From: Actinomadura rubrisoli
GTDB lineage: Bacteria; Actinomycetota; Actinomycetes; Streptosporangiales; Streptosporangiaceae
DNA: 35,151 nucleotides
NCBI RefSeq assembly: GCF_004349215.1
Contig: NZ_SMKU01000062.1
Span: 1 to 35,151, forward strand
Direction: 5' to 3'
The notes below the pieces were generated by a model that was not told where the DNA came from, made no database searches, and worked only from the letters and a program-made list of their open reading frames with translations. Position numbers and translations under genes: made by a program. Of this stretch, positions 28,924 to 35,151 are shown one piece after another (positions within the stretch are counted from its first letter, which is position 1; each line of letters starts with the position of its first letter).

Positions 28924-30015
28924 TTAGAGGGGGAGCAGGCGCTCGTACTCCTGGAGGGCGCGCGCGAACTCGCCGGTGGGCAGCTCGCAGGCGTGGCCGG
29001 GCAGCCACAGGTGCTCCAGCCGGGCGGTCCGGACGTCGAGCCTGATGTGGCAGGCGTTCCCGGTGTGCTCCCATCCGGGACGGGCGGCCCGCACGACGTC
29101 CAGATGGTGCCGGTGGCTCTGGACGTCGTGGAGCAGGAACGCCGTCAGGACGTGCCGCGCCCCCTCCACGGCCCGGGCGCGGCCGCCCGCGCTCGACGCG
29201 GCCGACTCCAGGTCCACGCCGGAGGCCGCCAGCTCGGGGAAGAACACGCGGACGTGCTGGGCGACGCCGGCGGCCTCGATCGGCTCGCACGGCAGCCGGA
29301 GCACGGCGTCGGGGTCGACGTAGCCGTGCACGGGGACGCCCGCGACGACCGACGTCCACGCGCCGGGGACGGACGTGAGGAACCGGGCCCGTGTCAGCGC
29401 GTCGCCGAGTTCTCGCACGAGACGGGCCGCGTCGATGCCCCGGGGCATGAACGTCTTGGTGCCGCCGCGCAGCCGCGTGCCGGTGCCGTCCAGGACGGCG
29501 AGGTCGGCCCAGCAGGCGCCCGAGCCCGTGCCCATGACGCCGTGCGGGAGGCACGCGTCCGGGTGCGGGGTGAGCCCGGCCATGTCCTCCAGCGTGGCGC
29601 GCGGGGTCTGGATCAGCCCCCAGCCCTGGGTGCGCGGGGACGCGGAGCCCAGCGCGAGGGTGGCCGCCACCTCGCCGCCGGGCGCGGTCCGGCGGCGGAC
29701 CGCGTCGCCGACCTGCCGCTCGTACTCCTCCAGGCACCGCCGCAGGACGGCGGGGTGCAGGGCGCACGACGCCCAGCCGCCCACGTCGCGGACGTGGACG
29801 GCCGTCCCGTCGTAGTCGAGGCGGTGGTAGCGGTAGAGCTCCTGCCAGGGGCGCGATGGGTCGCCGCCCAGCCGTCCCCTGGCGCGGGCTATCGCGGCGA
29901 CGTCGTCGCCCAGGTCCTTGAGGAGGAAGTCGCGCAGCGGCGCGTGCGCCGCGTCGGTCTCCACCGCCACGCGCGCGCCTTCGCCGCGGAACCGCACCGG
30001 AAGCGTCATGGCCAT
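28924..30015 (-). CDS. Unknown 363-residue protein, operon partner of the CocE hydrolase
   Basis: I do not recognise a family. It is soluble, with no signal peptide or membrane helix. Distinct stretches are GWGLIQTPRATLEDMAGLTPH, GGTKTFMPRGIDAARLVRELGDAL, HLDVVRAARPGWEHTGNACHIRLDV and a C-terminal LQEYERLLPL. The GGTKTFMPRG stretch faintly recalls EndoU-type nucleases, but I do not claim it. The ATG at 30015 has no Shine-Dalgarno; CATAAT (30028-30023) ends seven bases before it, so the mRNA is probably leaderless. It lies 30 bases upstream of the hydrolase gene. Confidence 0.7.
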   Translation of the reverse strand: MAMTLPVRFRGEGARVAVETDAAHAPLRDFLLKDLGDDVAAIARARGRLGGDPSRPWQELYRYHRLDYDGTAVHVRDVGGWASCALHPAVLRRCLEEYERQVGDAVRRRTAPGGEVAATLALGSASPRTQGWGLIQTPRATLEDMAGLTPHPDACLPHGVMGTGSGACWADLAVLDGTGTRLRGGTKTFMPRGIDAARLVRELGDALTRARFLTSVPGAWTSVVAGVPVHGYVDPDAVLRLPCEPIEAAGVAQHVRVFFPELAASGVDLESAASSAGGRARAVEGARHVLTAFLLHDVQSHRHHLDVVRAARPGWEHTGNACHIRLDVRTARLEHLWLPGHACELPTGEFARALQEYERLLPL

Positions 30016-30075
30016 TCGGGTGATTATGCCGATAAGCGAAGATCATCACGCGTGTGGCGAAATGTTCCTTCCGCG

Positions 30076-30678
30076 TCAGACCGGTTCGTCGGCCATGTAC
30101 GGCGGAGCGGGCTCGTACTGGATGTAGCGGCGCACCGCGCGCGCGTGGTCGCGGCCATGGATCCGGCCGACCAGCCACAGCGCCATGTCGATGCCCGCGG
30201 ACACGCCCTGGCTCGTGACCAGGTTGCCGTCCACCACGTAGCGCGCGTCCCGGACGACGGTGACGTCACCGAGCTTCGCCAGCCTGTCCTCCGAGGCCCA
30301 GTGCGTGGCCACGCGCCGTCCCTTGGCCGGTCCCGCGTGGCGCAGGAGCAGCGAGCCGGTGCACACGCTGGTCACCCAGTCGACCCGTTCGGCGGTCTTG
30401 GCGATCCAGCCCGTCACCTCCGGGACGAACGGCTGGGTCTCGCGCGCCCCGCGTCCGCCCGGGACGAGCAGGACGTCCAACTCCGGATGGTCGTCCAGGG
30501 TGTGGTCGGGCAGCACCCGCAGGCCCTTCGCGCACCGGACGGGCCCGCTCCCCTGCGCGACGAGCACCGCCCGATCGCCCTGGTCGCGCAGCATCGCCGA
30601 CGCCGTGAACACCTCCCACGGCCCGACGAAGTCCAGTTCTTCGGCGTCCTCGAACACCAGCAGTCCGTACGCGGTCAT
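30076..30678 (-). CDS. DJ-1/PfpI-family protein (isonitrile-hydratase-like)
   Basis: This 200-residue DJ-1/PfpI domain has the nucleophile elbow SVCTGSLLL with C106, and YGLLVFEDAEELDFVGPWEVF near the start, where the acidic partner residue lies. VLLVPGGRGARE and GVSAGIDMALWLV complete the fold. Similar proteins are annotated as isonitrile hydratase, but the substrate is not shown. The ATG at 30678 follows GAAGGAGC. It starts 18 bases after the GlxA regulator stop; both share the same domain type, so the regulator probably senses or controls the same chemistry. Confidence 0.9.
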   Translation of the reverse strand: MTAYGLLVFEDAEELDFVGPWEVFTASAMLRDQGDRAVLVAQGSGPVRCAKGLRVLPDHTLDDHPELDVLLVPGGRGARETQPFVPEVTGWIAKTAERVDWVTSVCTGSLLLRHAGPAKGRRVATHWASEDRLAKLGDVTVVRDARYVVDGNLVTSQGVSAGIDMALWLVGRIHGRDHARAVRRYIQYEPAPPYMADEPV

Positions 30679-30696
30679 GCGTGCTCCTTCATTCCT

Positions 30697-31647
30697 CTAA
30701 CACTCCTTCGTTCCTTTGAAACGGTCCCGGTAGTCGGACGGGGCGACGCCGACCCGCCTGTGGAAGGCCCGGCGCAGGGTCTCGCCCGTCCCGAAGCCCA
30801 GCCGCCGGGCCAGCGCCTCGACCGGCTCGTCCCCCTCCGCGAGCGCGCGCCGCGCCGCCTCGACCCGGACGCGCTCGACGTACGCGGCGGGCGGCACGCC
30901 CAGCTCGGCGGTGAACCGGCGTTGCAGGTGCCGCGAGCTGAGCCCGGAGCATTCGGCCAGGCCGGCGATGCTGTGCCGGGCGCCCGGATCGGCGTGGATC
31001 GCGGCCACCGCCGTCCGGACCGGGTCGGTCGCGGGCTGCGGCGACCACAGCGGGACGCTGAACTGCGACTGGCTCCCCGGCCGCCGCAGGAACATCACCA
31101 TCTCCCGCGCGACCGCGTGCGCCACGTCCCGTCCGTGGTCGTCCTCGACCAGCGCGAGCGCGAGGTCCATACCCGCCGTCACCCCGGCGGACGTCCAGAC
31201 GCGGCCGTCCCGGATGAAGATCGGGTCGCAGTCGACGTCCAGGCCCGGGTGCTCGCGCCTGAACTGCTCCTCGCGCCGCCAGTGCGTGGTGACCCGGCGC
31301 CCGTCCAGCAGCCCGGCGGCGGCCAGCAGGAACGCGCCGCTGCACACCGACGCGACCCGCCGCGCGCCCGCCGCCGCGTCCGCGACCCAGCCGACGAGCG
31401 CCGCGTCCTCCCGCGCCCGGTCGACGCCGGTCCCGCCCGCCACGACCAGCGTATCGATGCCCGCGGGGGCGAGGTCGCCGACGCCGTGCGAGGCGTGGAC
31501 GGGCAGGCCGCTCCCCGTCCGGACGAGCCCCGCCCGCGGCCCCACCACCAGGCACTCGTACCGCCCGGTGTACTGGAACACCTCGAAGGGCCCGGCCAGG
31601 TCGAGCGCCTGGAACCCCTCATAGATCACGAACGCGACGCGCTGCAT
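30697..31647 (-). CDS. GlxA-type transcriptional regulator (DJ-1 domain plus AraC HTH)
   Basis: This 316-residue regulator has a DJ-1/PfpI-like sensor domain at about 3-185 (VIYEGFQALDLAGPFEVFQY, VVAGGTGVDRARED, SVCSGAFLLAAAG with C102). A C-terminal AraC/XylS double helix-turn-helix spans about 215-315 (IAGLAECSGLSSRHLQRRF and ARRLGFGTGETLRRAFHRRVGVAPSDYR). The sensor retains the Cys but need not be catalytic. The ATG at 31647 follows GGAGGGC. It is first in a two-gene operon with the DJ-1 protein. Autoregulation is likely; the 107-base stretch to 31754 is the probable control region. Confidence 0.93.
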   Translation of the reverse strand: MQRVAFVIYEGFQALDLAGPFEVFQYTGRYECLVVGPRAGLVRTGSGLPVHASHGVGDLAPAGIDTLVVAGGTGVDRAREDAALVGWVADAAAGARRVASVCSGAFLLAAAGLLDGRRVTTHWRREEQFRREHPGLDVDCDPIFIRDGRVWTSAGVTAGMDLALALVEDDHGRDVAHAVAREMVMFLRRPGSQSQFSVPLWSPQPATDPVRTAVAAIHADPGARHSIAGLAECSGLSSRHLQRRFTAELGVPPAAYVERVRVEAARRALAEGDEPVEALARRLGFGTGETLRRAFHRRVGVAPSDYRDRFKGTKEC

Positions 31648-31754
31648 GCCCTCCAGGCTGGCCGTCCGCCGCTCATGGCGTCAACGACGGCCACCCCACG
31701 GTTCGCGCCATCACTCGTCCCGATCCGGGTTCACGAGCGGACGGAAATTAACGG

Positions 31755-31784
31755 TTGACACCGCCGGGAACCCTATGGCTAACT
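31755..31784 (+). promoter_or_regulatory. Promoter for the basic 50-residue protein
   Basis: TTGACA (31755-31760) is a perfect -35, followed after 18 bases by CTAACT (31779-31784) as a weak -10. Transcription would start near 31791, giving a leader of about 220 bases before the small gene at 32013. The leader is pyrimidine-rich, with only stop-interrupted mini-ORFs. Confidence 0.55.
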
Positions 31785-31963
31785 CTTACTCATGAAGCTT
31801 TGATTCTTCCGGTTGAGCCGCCCGCAGCCACGCTGCGGCCCGCTCCCACTCTCGGCGCCATAGCCGCACCCCACAGCATCCAGCGGTCTGTCATGCCTGC
31901 TCGTAGGCTCCGTGGACCGTGCCGTCCGGTGCGCCTGCCGCCCTTTTCTTCCTTTCCCATTTC

Positions 31964-31984
31964 TTCGGCCCTTTCGCGGCCGAA
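31964..31984 (+). other. Leader hairpin before the basic 50-residue protein
   Basis: TTCGGCC-CTTTCGC-GGCCGAA is a perfect seven-pair stem with a seven-base loop. It sits 13 bases before GGAGG and 28 before the start codon. It could influence ribosome access or mRNA stability. Confidence 0.4.
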
Positions 31985-32012
31985 TGCGAACATGCCCGGA
32001 GGTGGTCTGTTC

Positions 32013-32165
32013 ATGAGTGCCATTAACAACCCGGAACCCACTCCCTTCTCCAGGTCCAAGAAGAAGGGCAAGCGCAAGGTCGACGTCAAGGCGTTGGCCT
32101 TCGCGAACAACAACCGCCGCAACGCCCGGCAGATGCCGACGCGGCAGCTCAACCGGGGCCGCTGA
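32013..32165 (+). CDS. Small, highly basic protein (50 aa)
   Basis: The product starts MSAINNPEPTPFSRSKKKGK and ends RNARQMPTRQLNRGR, with net charge about +14, many Asn and Gln, and no Cys. The charge and short length resemble ribosome- or nucleic-acid-binding small proteins; no family is recognised. GGAGGTGG lies ten bases before the ATG. A good -35 and a long leader upstream suggest a real, regulated gene. Its 3' end overlaps by 17 bases the 3' end of the convergent RsbW-like gene. A modified-peptide precursor is possible but unsupported, as no modifying enzyme is adjacent. Confidence 0.7.
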   Translation: MSAINNPEPTPFSRSKKKGKRKVDVKALAFANNNRRNARQMPTRQLNRGR

Positions 32166-32670
32166 CCGGCCCCGCGCCGCCGTCCGGCCCTCGTTCCCGG
32201 CCTCGGCCCCGCTCCTCGGCGGCCGGGGCCGGGAACTCCGCCCACACCACCGTCCGCGAGCCGTCCACCCGGTATCCCCAGCGCGACGCCAGGCCGTCCA
32301 CGATCCGCATGCCGCGCCCGGTCTCCGCGCCCACCTCGGCCTTGACGTGCGGCCGCCCGACGGCCGCCCCGTCGTCGCGGACCTCCAGCCGGTACACGCC
32401 GGGCCCCACCGCGAGCACCACCGACACGCGCCCGCCCTCCAGGCCCGACGCCGTGTGCCTGACCGCGTTCGCGACCGCCTCGCTCGTCACCGTCACCAGA
32501 TCGTCCAGCCCCGGATGGTCGGGCAGCAGCTCCCGGACGAAGCCGCGCGCGTACCCGACCGACCGCCGCACCCCGGGCAACGTGACCTCGCCGATCACCA
32601 CCAGGTCCCCGCACCCGTCGGCGGCCGTGCCCCGTTCGCCGCCCTCGGGCCCGCTTCCCTCGTCGCCCAC
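32149..32670 (-). CDS. RsbW-like ATP-binding (HATPase) regulatory protein
   Basis: This 173-residue single GHKL ATPase domain is of the actinomycete anti-sigma or regulatory kinase class. The N box is SEAVANAVRHT (63-73), the G1 box RDDGAA (98-103) and the G2 box GRGMRIVDGL (118-127), with the family-typical ASRWGY after it. There is no His-containing dimer domain, so it is not a sensor kinase. The start is GTG at 32670 with GGGGAGG seven bases upstream; an in-frame GTG at 32766 would add a low-complexity extension. Such proteins bind STAS antagonists or sigma factors; a link with the STAS protein at 4188 is speculative. It overlaps the small basic gene tail to tail. Confidence 0.87.
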   Translation of the reverse strand: MGDEGSGPEGGERGTAADGCGDLVVIGEVTLPGVRRSVGYARGFVRELLPDHPGLDDLVTVTSEAVANAVRHTASGLEGGRVSVVLAVGPGVYRLEVRDDGAAVGRPHVKAEVGAETGRGMRIVDGLASRWGYRVDGSRTVVWAEFPAPAAEERGRGRERGPDGGAGPVSGPG

Positions 32671-32937
32671 AGCACCGCCTCCCCGTCCCCGGGCACGGCC
32701 CGCCGCAAGGCCCGCACCGCCGGCACCGACCCGACCAGCTCCTCGCAACACGTCCTCGACGCTCACTGCGACGGCTCCCTCCGCTCCGGAAAGTCGCCCG
32801 TCACCCTCGCTGTACGGTTGCGCACCCACCTTTCGTTCACGTCCCGGGCGAACGTTTTCCCAGATCGCACCGCCCGCCCCGCACACGCTGTGACGCCCCG
32901 GCAACCTCAGGCCAGGACGGCGCGGACCGCTCGCCCG

Positions 32938-32958
32938 ATAAACTGCACCGAGTAGTGC
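32938..32958 (+). promoter_or_regulatory. Promoter -10 and operator of the TetR gene
   Basis: TAAACT (32938-32943) is a likely -10. Overlapping it, TGCAC (32943-32947) and GTGCA (32954-32958) form a palindrome with a six-base spacer. Placement over the start of transcription fits autorepression by the TetR protein encoded just downstream. Confidence 0.55.
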
Positions 32959-32978
32959 AAACGCGAGGGGGCGCCCGC

Positions 32979-33680
32979 ATGACCGGTCGCGAGACGGAAC
33001 CGCGCTCCGCGCTGACGGCGCGTCCAGGACGCAGGGCCCGGCCGGAGGGCGGGCCGCAGGGGCGCCCGGAGAAGCGGCGGGCCATCGCGGACGCGGCGCG
33101 CCGGGTGTTCGGACGCGAGGGCTACACGCGGGCCAGCGTGGACGCGATCGCCGCGGAGGCCGGGGTGTCCAAGCGCACCATCTACAACCATTTCGCCGAC
33201 AAGGAGGAGCTGTTCCTGTCGGTCGCGCTGGAGGGCGCGGACCAGGTCACCGCCGCCATCGCACAGATCATGGACCGGCACCTCCGCAAGATCGTGGACC
33301 TGGAGGAGGACCTGGTCGCCTTCAGCCTGGACCGCGTCGCCGCGGTGACGGAGTTCCCCGACCACTTCGCGCTCGTCCGGGCGCTGGAGGCGGAGGTGAC
33401 CCGGATCCCGTCCGCGACGCTGGAGGCGTGGACCGCCGCCGGACCGCCGACCGCGCACCTGCGGCTCGCCCCGTACCTGCGGGACATCGCCGACCGCGGG
33501 CTGCTGGAGATCGAGGACGCCGAGCGGGCCGCCAACCACCTGAACCTGCTCACGATCACCGACCTCAACCGCCGGACGTACTACGGCGCGATCCCCGTCC
33601 CCGACGCCGAGACCGTCCAAGTGATCACCGAGGGGGTCCGCGCGTTCCTGCGCCTGTACGGACCACGCCCGCCGAACTGA
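32979..33680 (+). CDS. TetR/AcrR-family transcriptional regulator
   Basis: This 233-residue TetR-type repressor has its helix-turn-helix at about 52-73 (ASVDAIAAEAGVSKRTIYNHFADKEELF), preceded by a 30-residue basic extension (RPGRRARPEGGPQGRPEKRR). The ligand domain at about 85-225 has LEEDLVAFSLDRVAAVTEFPDHFALVRALEAEV and ends in a helix VRAFLRLYG. The ligand is unknown. The ATG at 32979 follows GAGGGGG eight bases upstream; a GTG at 32955 is in frame but lies inside the operator. No efflux gene is adjacent; the next gene is the histidine kinase 77 bases on. Confidence 0.92.
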   Translation: MTGRETEPRSALTARPGRRARPEGGPQGRPEKRRAIADAARRVFGREGYTRASVDAIAAEAGVSKRTIYNHFADKEELFLSVALEGADQVTAAIAQIMDRHLRKIVDLEEDLVAFSLDRVAAVTEFPDHFALVRALEAEVTRIPSATLEAWTAAGPPTAHLRLAPYLRDIADRGLLEIEDAERAANHLNLLTITDLNRRTYYGAIPVPDAETVQVITEGVRAFLRLYGPRPPN

Positions 33681-33757
33681 CGGACCCACCGACTACGCTG
33701 AGCACTGGACGATCACAGAAGGTGACGGACTGTCGTCCGGGACTCGGGAGTGCGGTC

Positions 33758-35151
33758 GTGCGGAGCGCGGAATCGGTGGGCGGGTGGCGGGAGCGGGCCC
33801 GCCGCTGGCATGGGCGCGTGTTCTTCTCGGTGCGGGGCCGCGCGACCGTGATCACCGTCGTGGTCGCGGCGGTGATCCTGCTCCTCGCCCTCACCCTGAG
33901 CATGCTCCTCGCGCGCGACTGGGCCGAGAACGAGGTCGAGGAGACCGCCGAGAAGACCGTCGAGCGGGTCGCCTTCGACATCCTGCGGGGCGAGCGCGGC
34001 CACCCCCTCGTCCCCAGGGACGGCGAGTCGCCGATGCTCCAGGTCGTGAGCCGCGACGGCCGCCGCGTCCTGGACGCCAGCGACGCTATCGCGGGACGCC
34101 CGGCGCTCGCCCACGCCGACCTCGACAAGGGCGAGCTGCTCGTCGACCGCATGATCTGCCCCCGCTTCCTGGACGAGTGCGTCTGGGTCTTCGGGCTCCG
34201 GCTGCGCTCCTCCCCGTACGGGGACGCCGTGATGGTCAACGCGGCCTCGCCCATGCCGACCCTGGCGAACGCCTGGCTGCTGCCGACCGCGATGGGGCTG
34301 ATCCTCGTGGCGCTGCTCTGCCTGATCGGCTGGTGGACGTGGCACACGGTCGGGCGGACGCTGGCGCCGGTCGACCGCATCCGCGCCGAGATGGCCGAAC
34401 TCAGCACGCGCAGCCTCGACCACCGGGTGCCCGTCCCGCAGACCGGCGGCGAGATCCAGGATCTCGCCGAGACCGTCAACGCCACGCTCGACCGGCTGGA
34501 GGAGGCGGCGAGCCGGGAGCGCCGCTTCATCTCCGACGCCTCGCACGACCTGCGCAACCCGATCGCCGGGCTGCACACACGGCTGGAGGTCGCGCTCGAC
34601 GACCCCGACGACGATCACTGGCGTCCGATGGTCCGCTCGGCGCTGCGCGACACCGAGCGGCTCAACGACATCGTCGTCGACCTGCTGGAACTCTCGCGGC
34701 TCGACTCCCGCGCCCCGCTGCCGGCGACGACGGTCGACCTCGCCGAAATGGCCCGCAGGGAGATCGAGCGCCGCCCCGAGCGGCACCAGATCACGACCCG
34801 GCTGGAGCCCGGCGTGGTCGTCCGCGCGAACGCGCTGCGGATGAGCCGCGTCCTCGGCAACCTGCTGAGCAACGCCGAGCGGCACGCCGAGGGCCACATC
34901 GAGGTGATCGTCGCGCGGGACGCGGACCAGGCGAGGCTGGAGGTGATCGACGACGGCGCGGGCGTCCCCCCGGAGTCGCGCGAACGGGTCTTCGAGCGCT
35001 TCGCCCGCCTCGCGGAATCCCGCCGCCGCGACTCCCAGGGCACCGGCCTGGGCCTCCCCATAGCCCGCGAGATCGCCGAGATCTACGGCGGCTCCCTCCG
35101 CATCGCCGACAGCCCCAAGGGAGCCCGCTTCGTCATGCTCCTCCCCCTGGC
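33758..35151 (+). CDS. Sensor histidine kinase (3' end outside the window)
   Basis: At least 464 residues are visible. Order: a membrane helix at about 29-52 (ATVITVVVAAVILLLALTLSMLLA), an extracytoplasmic sensor (53-170) with C134 and C141 that may form a disulfide, and a second helix at 171-192. A HAMP region (193-250), a HisKA domain with H263 in SDASHDLRNPIAG, and a HATPase follow. The HATPase has N box NLLSNAERHA, G1 DDGAGVP, F box FERF and G2 GTGLGLPIA. GTG at 33758 follows GGGAG eight bases upstream. The frame is open to the last base. The cognate response regulator is not visible and is probably outside the window. Confidence 0.93.
   Translation, partial: MRSAESVGGWRERARRWHGRVFFSVRGRATVITVVVAAVILLLALTLSMLLARDWAENEVEETAEKTVERVAFDILRGERGHPLVPRDGESPMLQVVSRDGRRVLDASDAIAGRPALAHADLDKGELLVDRMICPRFLDECVWVFGLRLRSSPYGDAVMVNAASPMPTLANAWLLPTAMGLILVALLCLIGWWTWHTVGRTLAPVDRIRAEMAELSTRSLDHRVPVPQTGGEIQDLAETVNATLDRLEEAASRERRFISDASHDLRNPIAGLHTRLEVALDDPDDDHWRPMVRSALRDTERLNDIVVDLLELSRLDSRAPLPATTVDLAEMARREIERRPERHQITTRLEPGVVVRANALRMSRVLGNLLSNAERHAEGHIEVIVARDADQARLEVIDDGAGVPPESRERVFERFARLAESRRRDSQGTGLGLPIAREIAEIYGGSLRIADSPKGARFVMLLPL

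Noticed and set aside
28993..31758. Long plus-strand open frame opposite four minus-strand genes
   Set aside because: It crosses several complete genes and their junctions and has no fold signature; it is a high-GC artefact.
32013..32165. The basic 50-residue protein as a second RiPP precursor
   Set aside because: There is no modifying enzyme nearby, no Cys/Ser/Thr-rich or repeated core, and it is 18 kb from the radical SAM gene.
32671..32904. Longer N-terminus of the RsbW-like protein
   Set aside because: The extension is Gly/Ala/Arg-rich, while GTG 32670 has GGGGAGG at ideal spacing; an intermediate GTG at 32766 cannot be fully excluded.

Overview
The window is about 70% GC, with strong third-position G/C bias, many GTG starts and purine-rich GGAGG-type ribosome binding sites. 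It carries an F420-dependent oxidoreductase, a SARP regulator with an NB-ARC ATPase, a GAF/STAS pair, an RsbW-like ATPase and a phosphorothioate-DNA nuclease. This suggests a streptomycete-like actinomycete; Thermomonosporaceae (Actinomadura-like) would fit, but the genus is inference. I found no rRNA, tRNA, CRISPR array or intact transposase.

Layout. 1-3665 (minus): an LLM-class oxidoreductase downstream of a ClpC-like unfoldase. 4188-5273 (plus): a STAS antagonist and a GAF sensor. 5340-7742: a Tudor-like small protein, a cold-shock protein with a structured leader, and a DEAD-box helicase. 7773-10158: a palindromic MITE-like repeat (sister of one at 54-128), a phosphorothioate-sensing HNH restriction enzyme, and a glycosyltransferase. 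10303-15337: a compact RiPP-type locus. It has a tiny candidate precursor ORF, a B12-type radical SAM C-methyltransferase, a DUF5825-like partner and a divergent MFS exporter. It is bordered by a broken, inverted partial copy of the radical SAM gene and a DUF4267 membrane gene with two identical operator palindromes. 15516-17147: small unknown proteins and a membrane protein. 17348-19648: an ABC exporter divergent from its probable MarR repressor, across a perfect palindrome. 19672-24041: an FAD monooxygenase and a SARP/AfsR-type regulator. 24050-26686: metE under a cobalamin riboswitch. 26698-30015: peptide deformylase, a CocE-type hydrolase and an unknown 363-residue protein. 30076-31647: a DJ-1/PfpI protein and a GlxA-type AraC regulator. 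32013-35151: a basic 50-residue peptide, an RsbW-like ATPase, a TetR regulator and a histidine kinase cut by the window edge.

How it fits together. The most unusual unit is the RiPP-like locus at 11111-15337. The radical SAM/B12 enzyme is well supported by its CWWGERHHCTFCGL cluster motif. The precursor is only a candidate: an 18-residue ORF with an excellent Shine-Dalgarno, extendable in frame to 50 residues, followed by a hairpin and then the enzyme gene. Cobalamin matters twice in the window: as the expected cofactor of this methyltransferase and as the repressing ligand of the metE riboswitch. Most other genes are ordinary housekeeping or regulatory modules with well-defined regulatory DNA.
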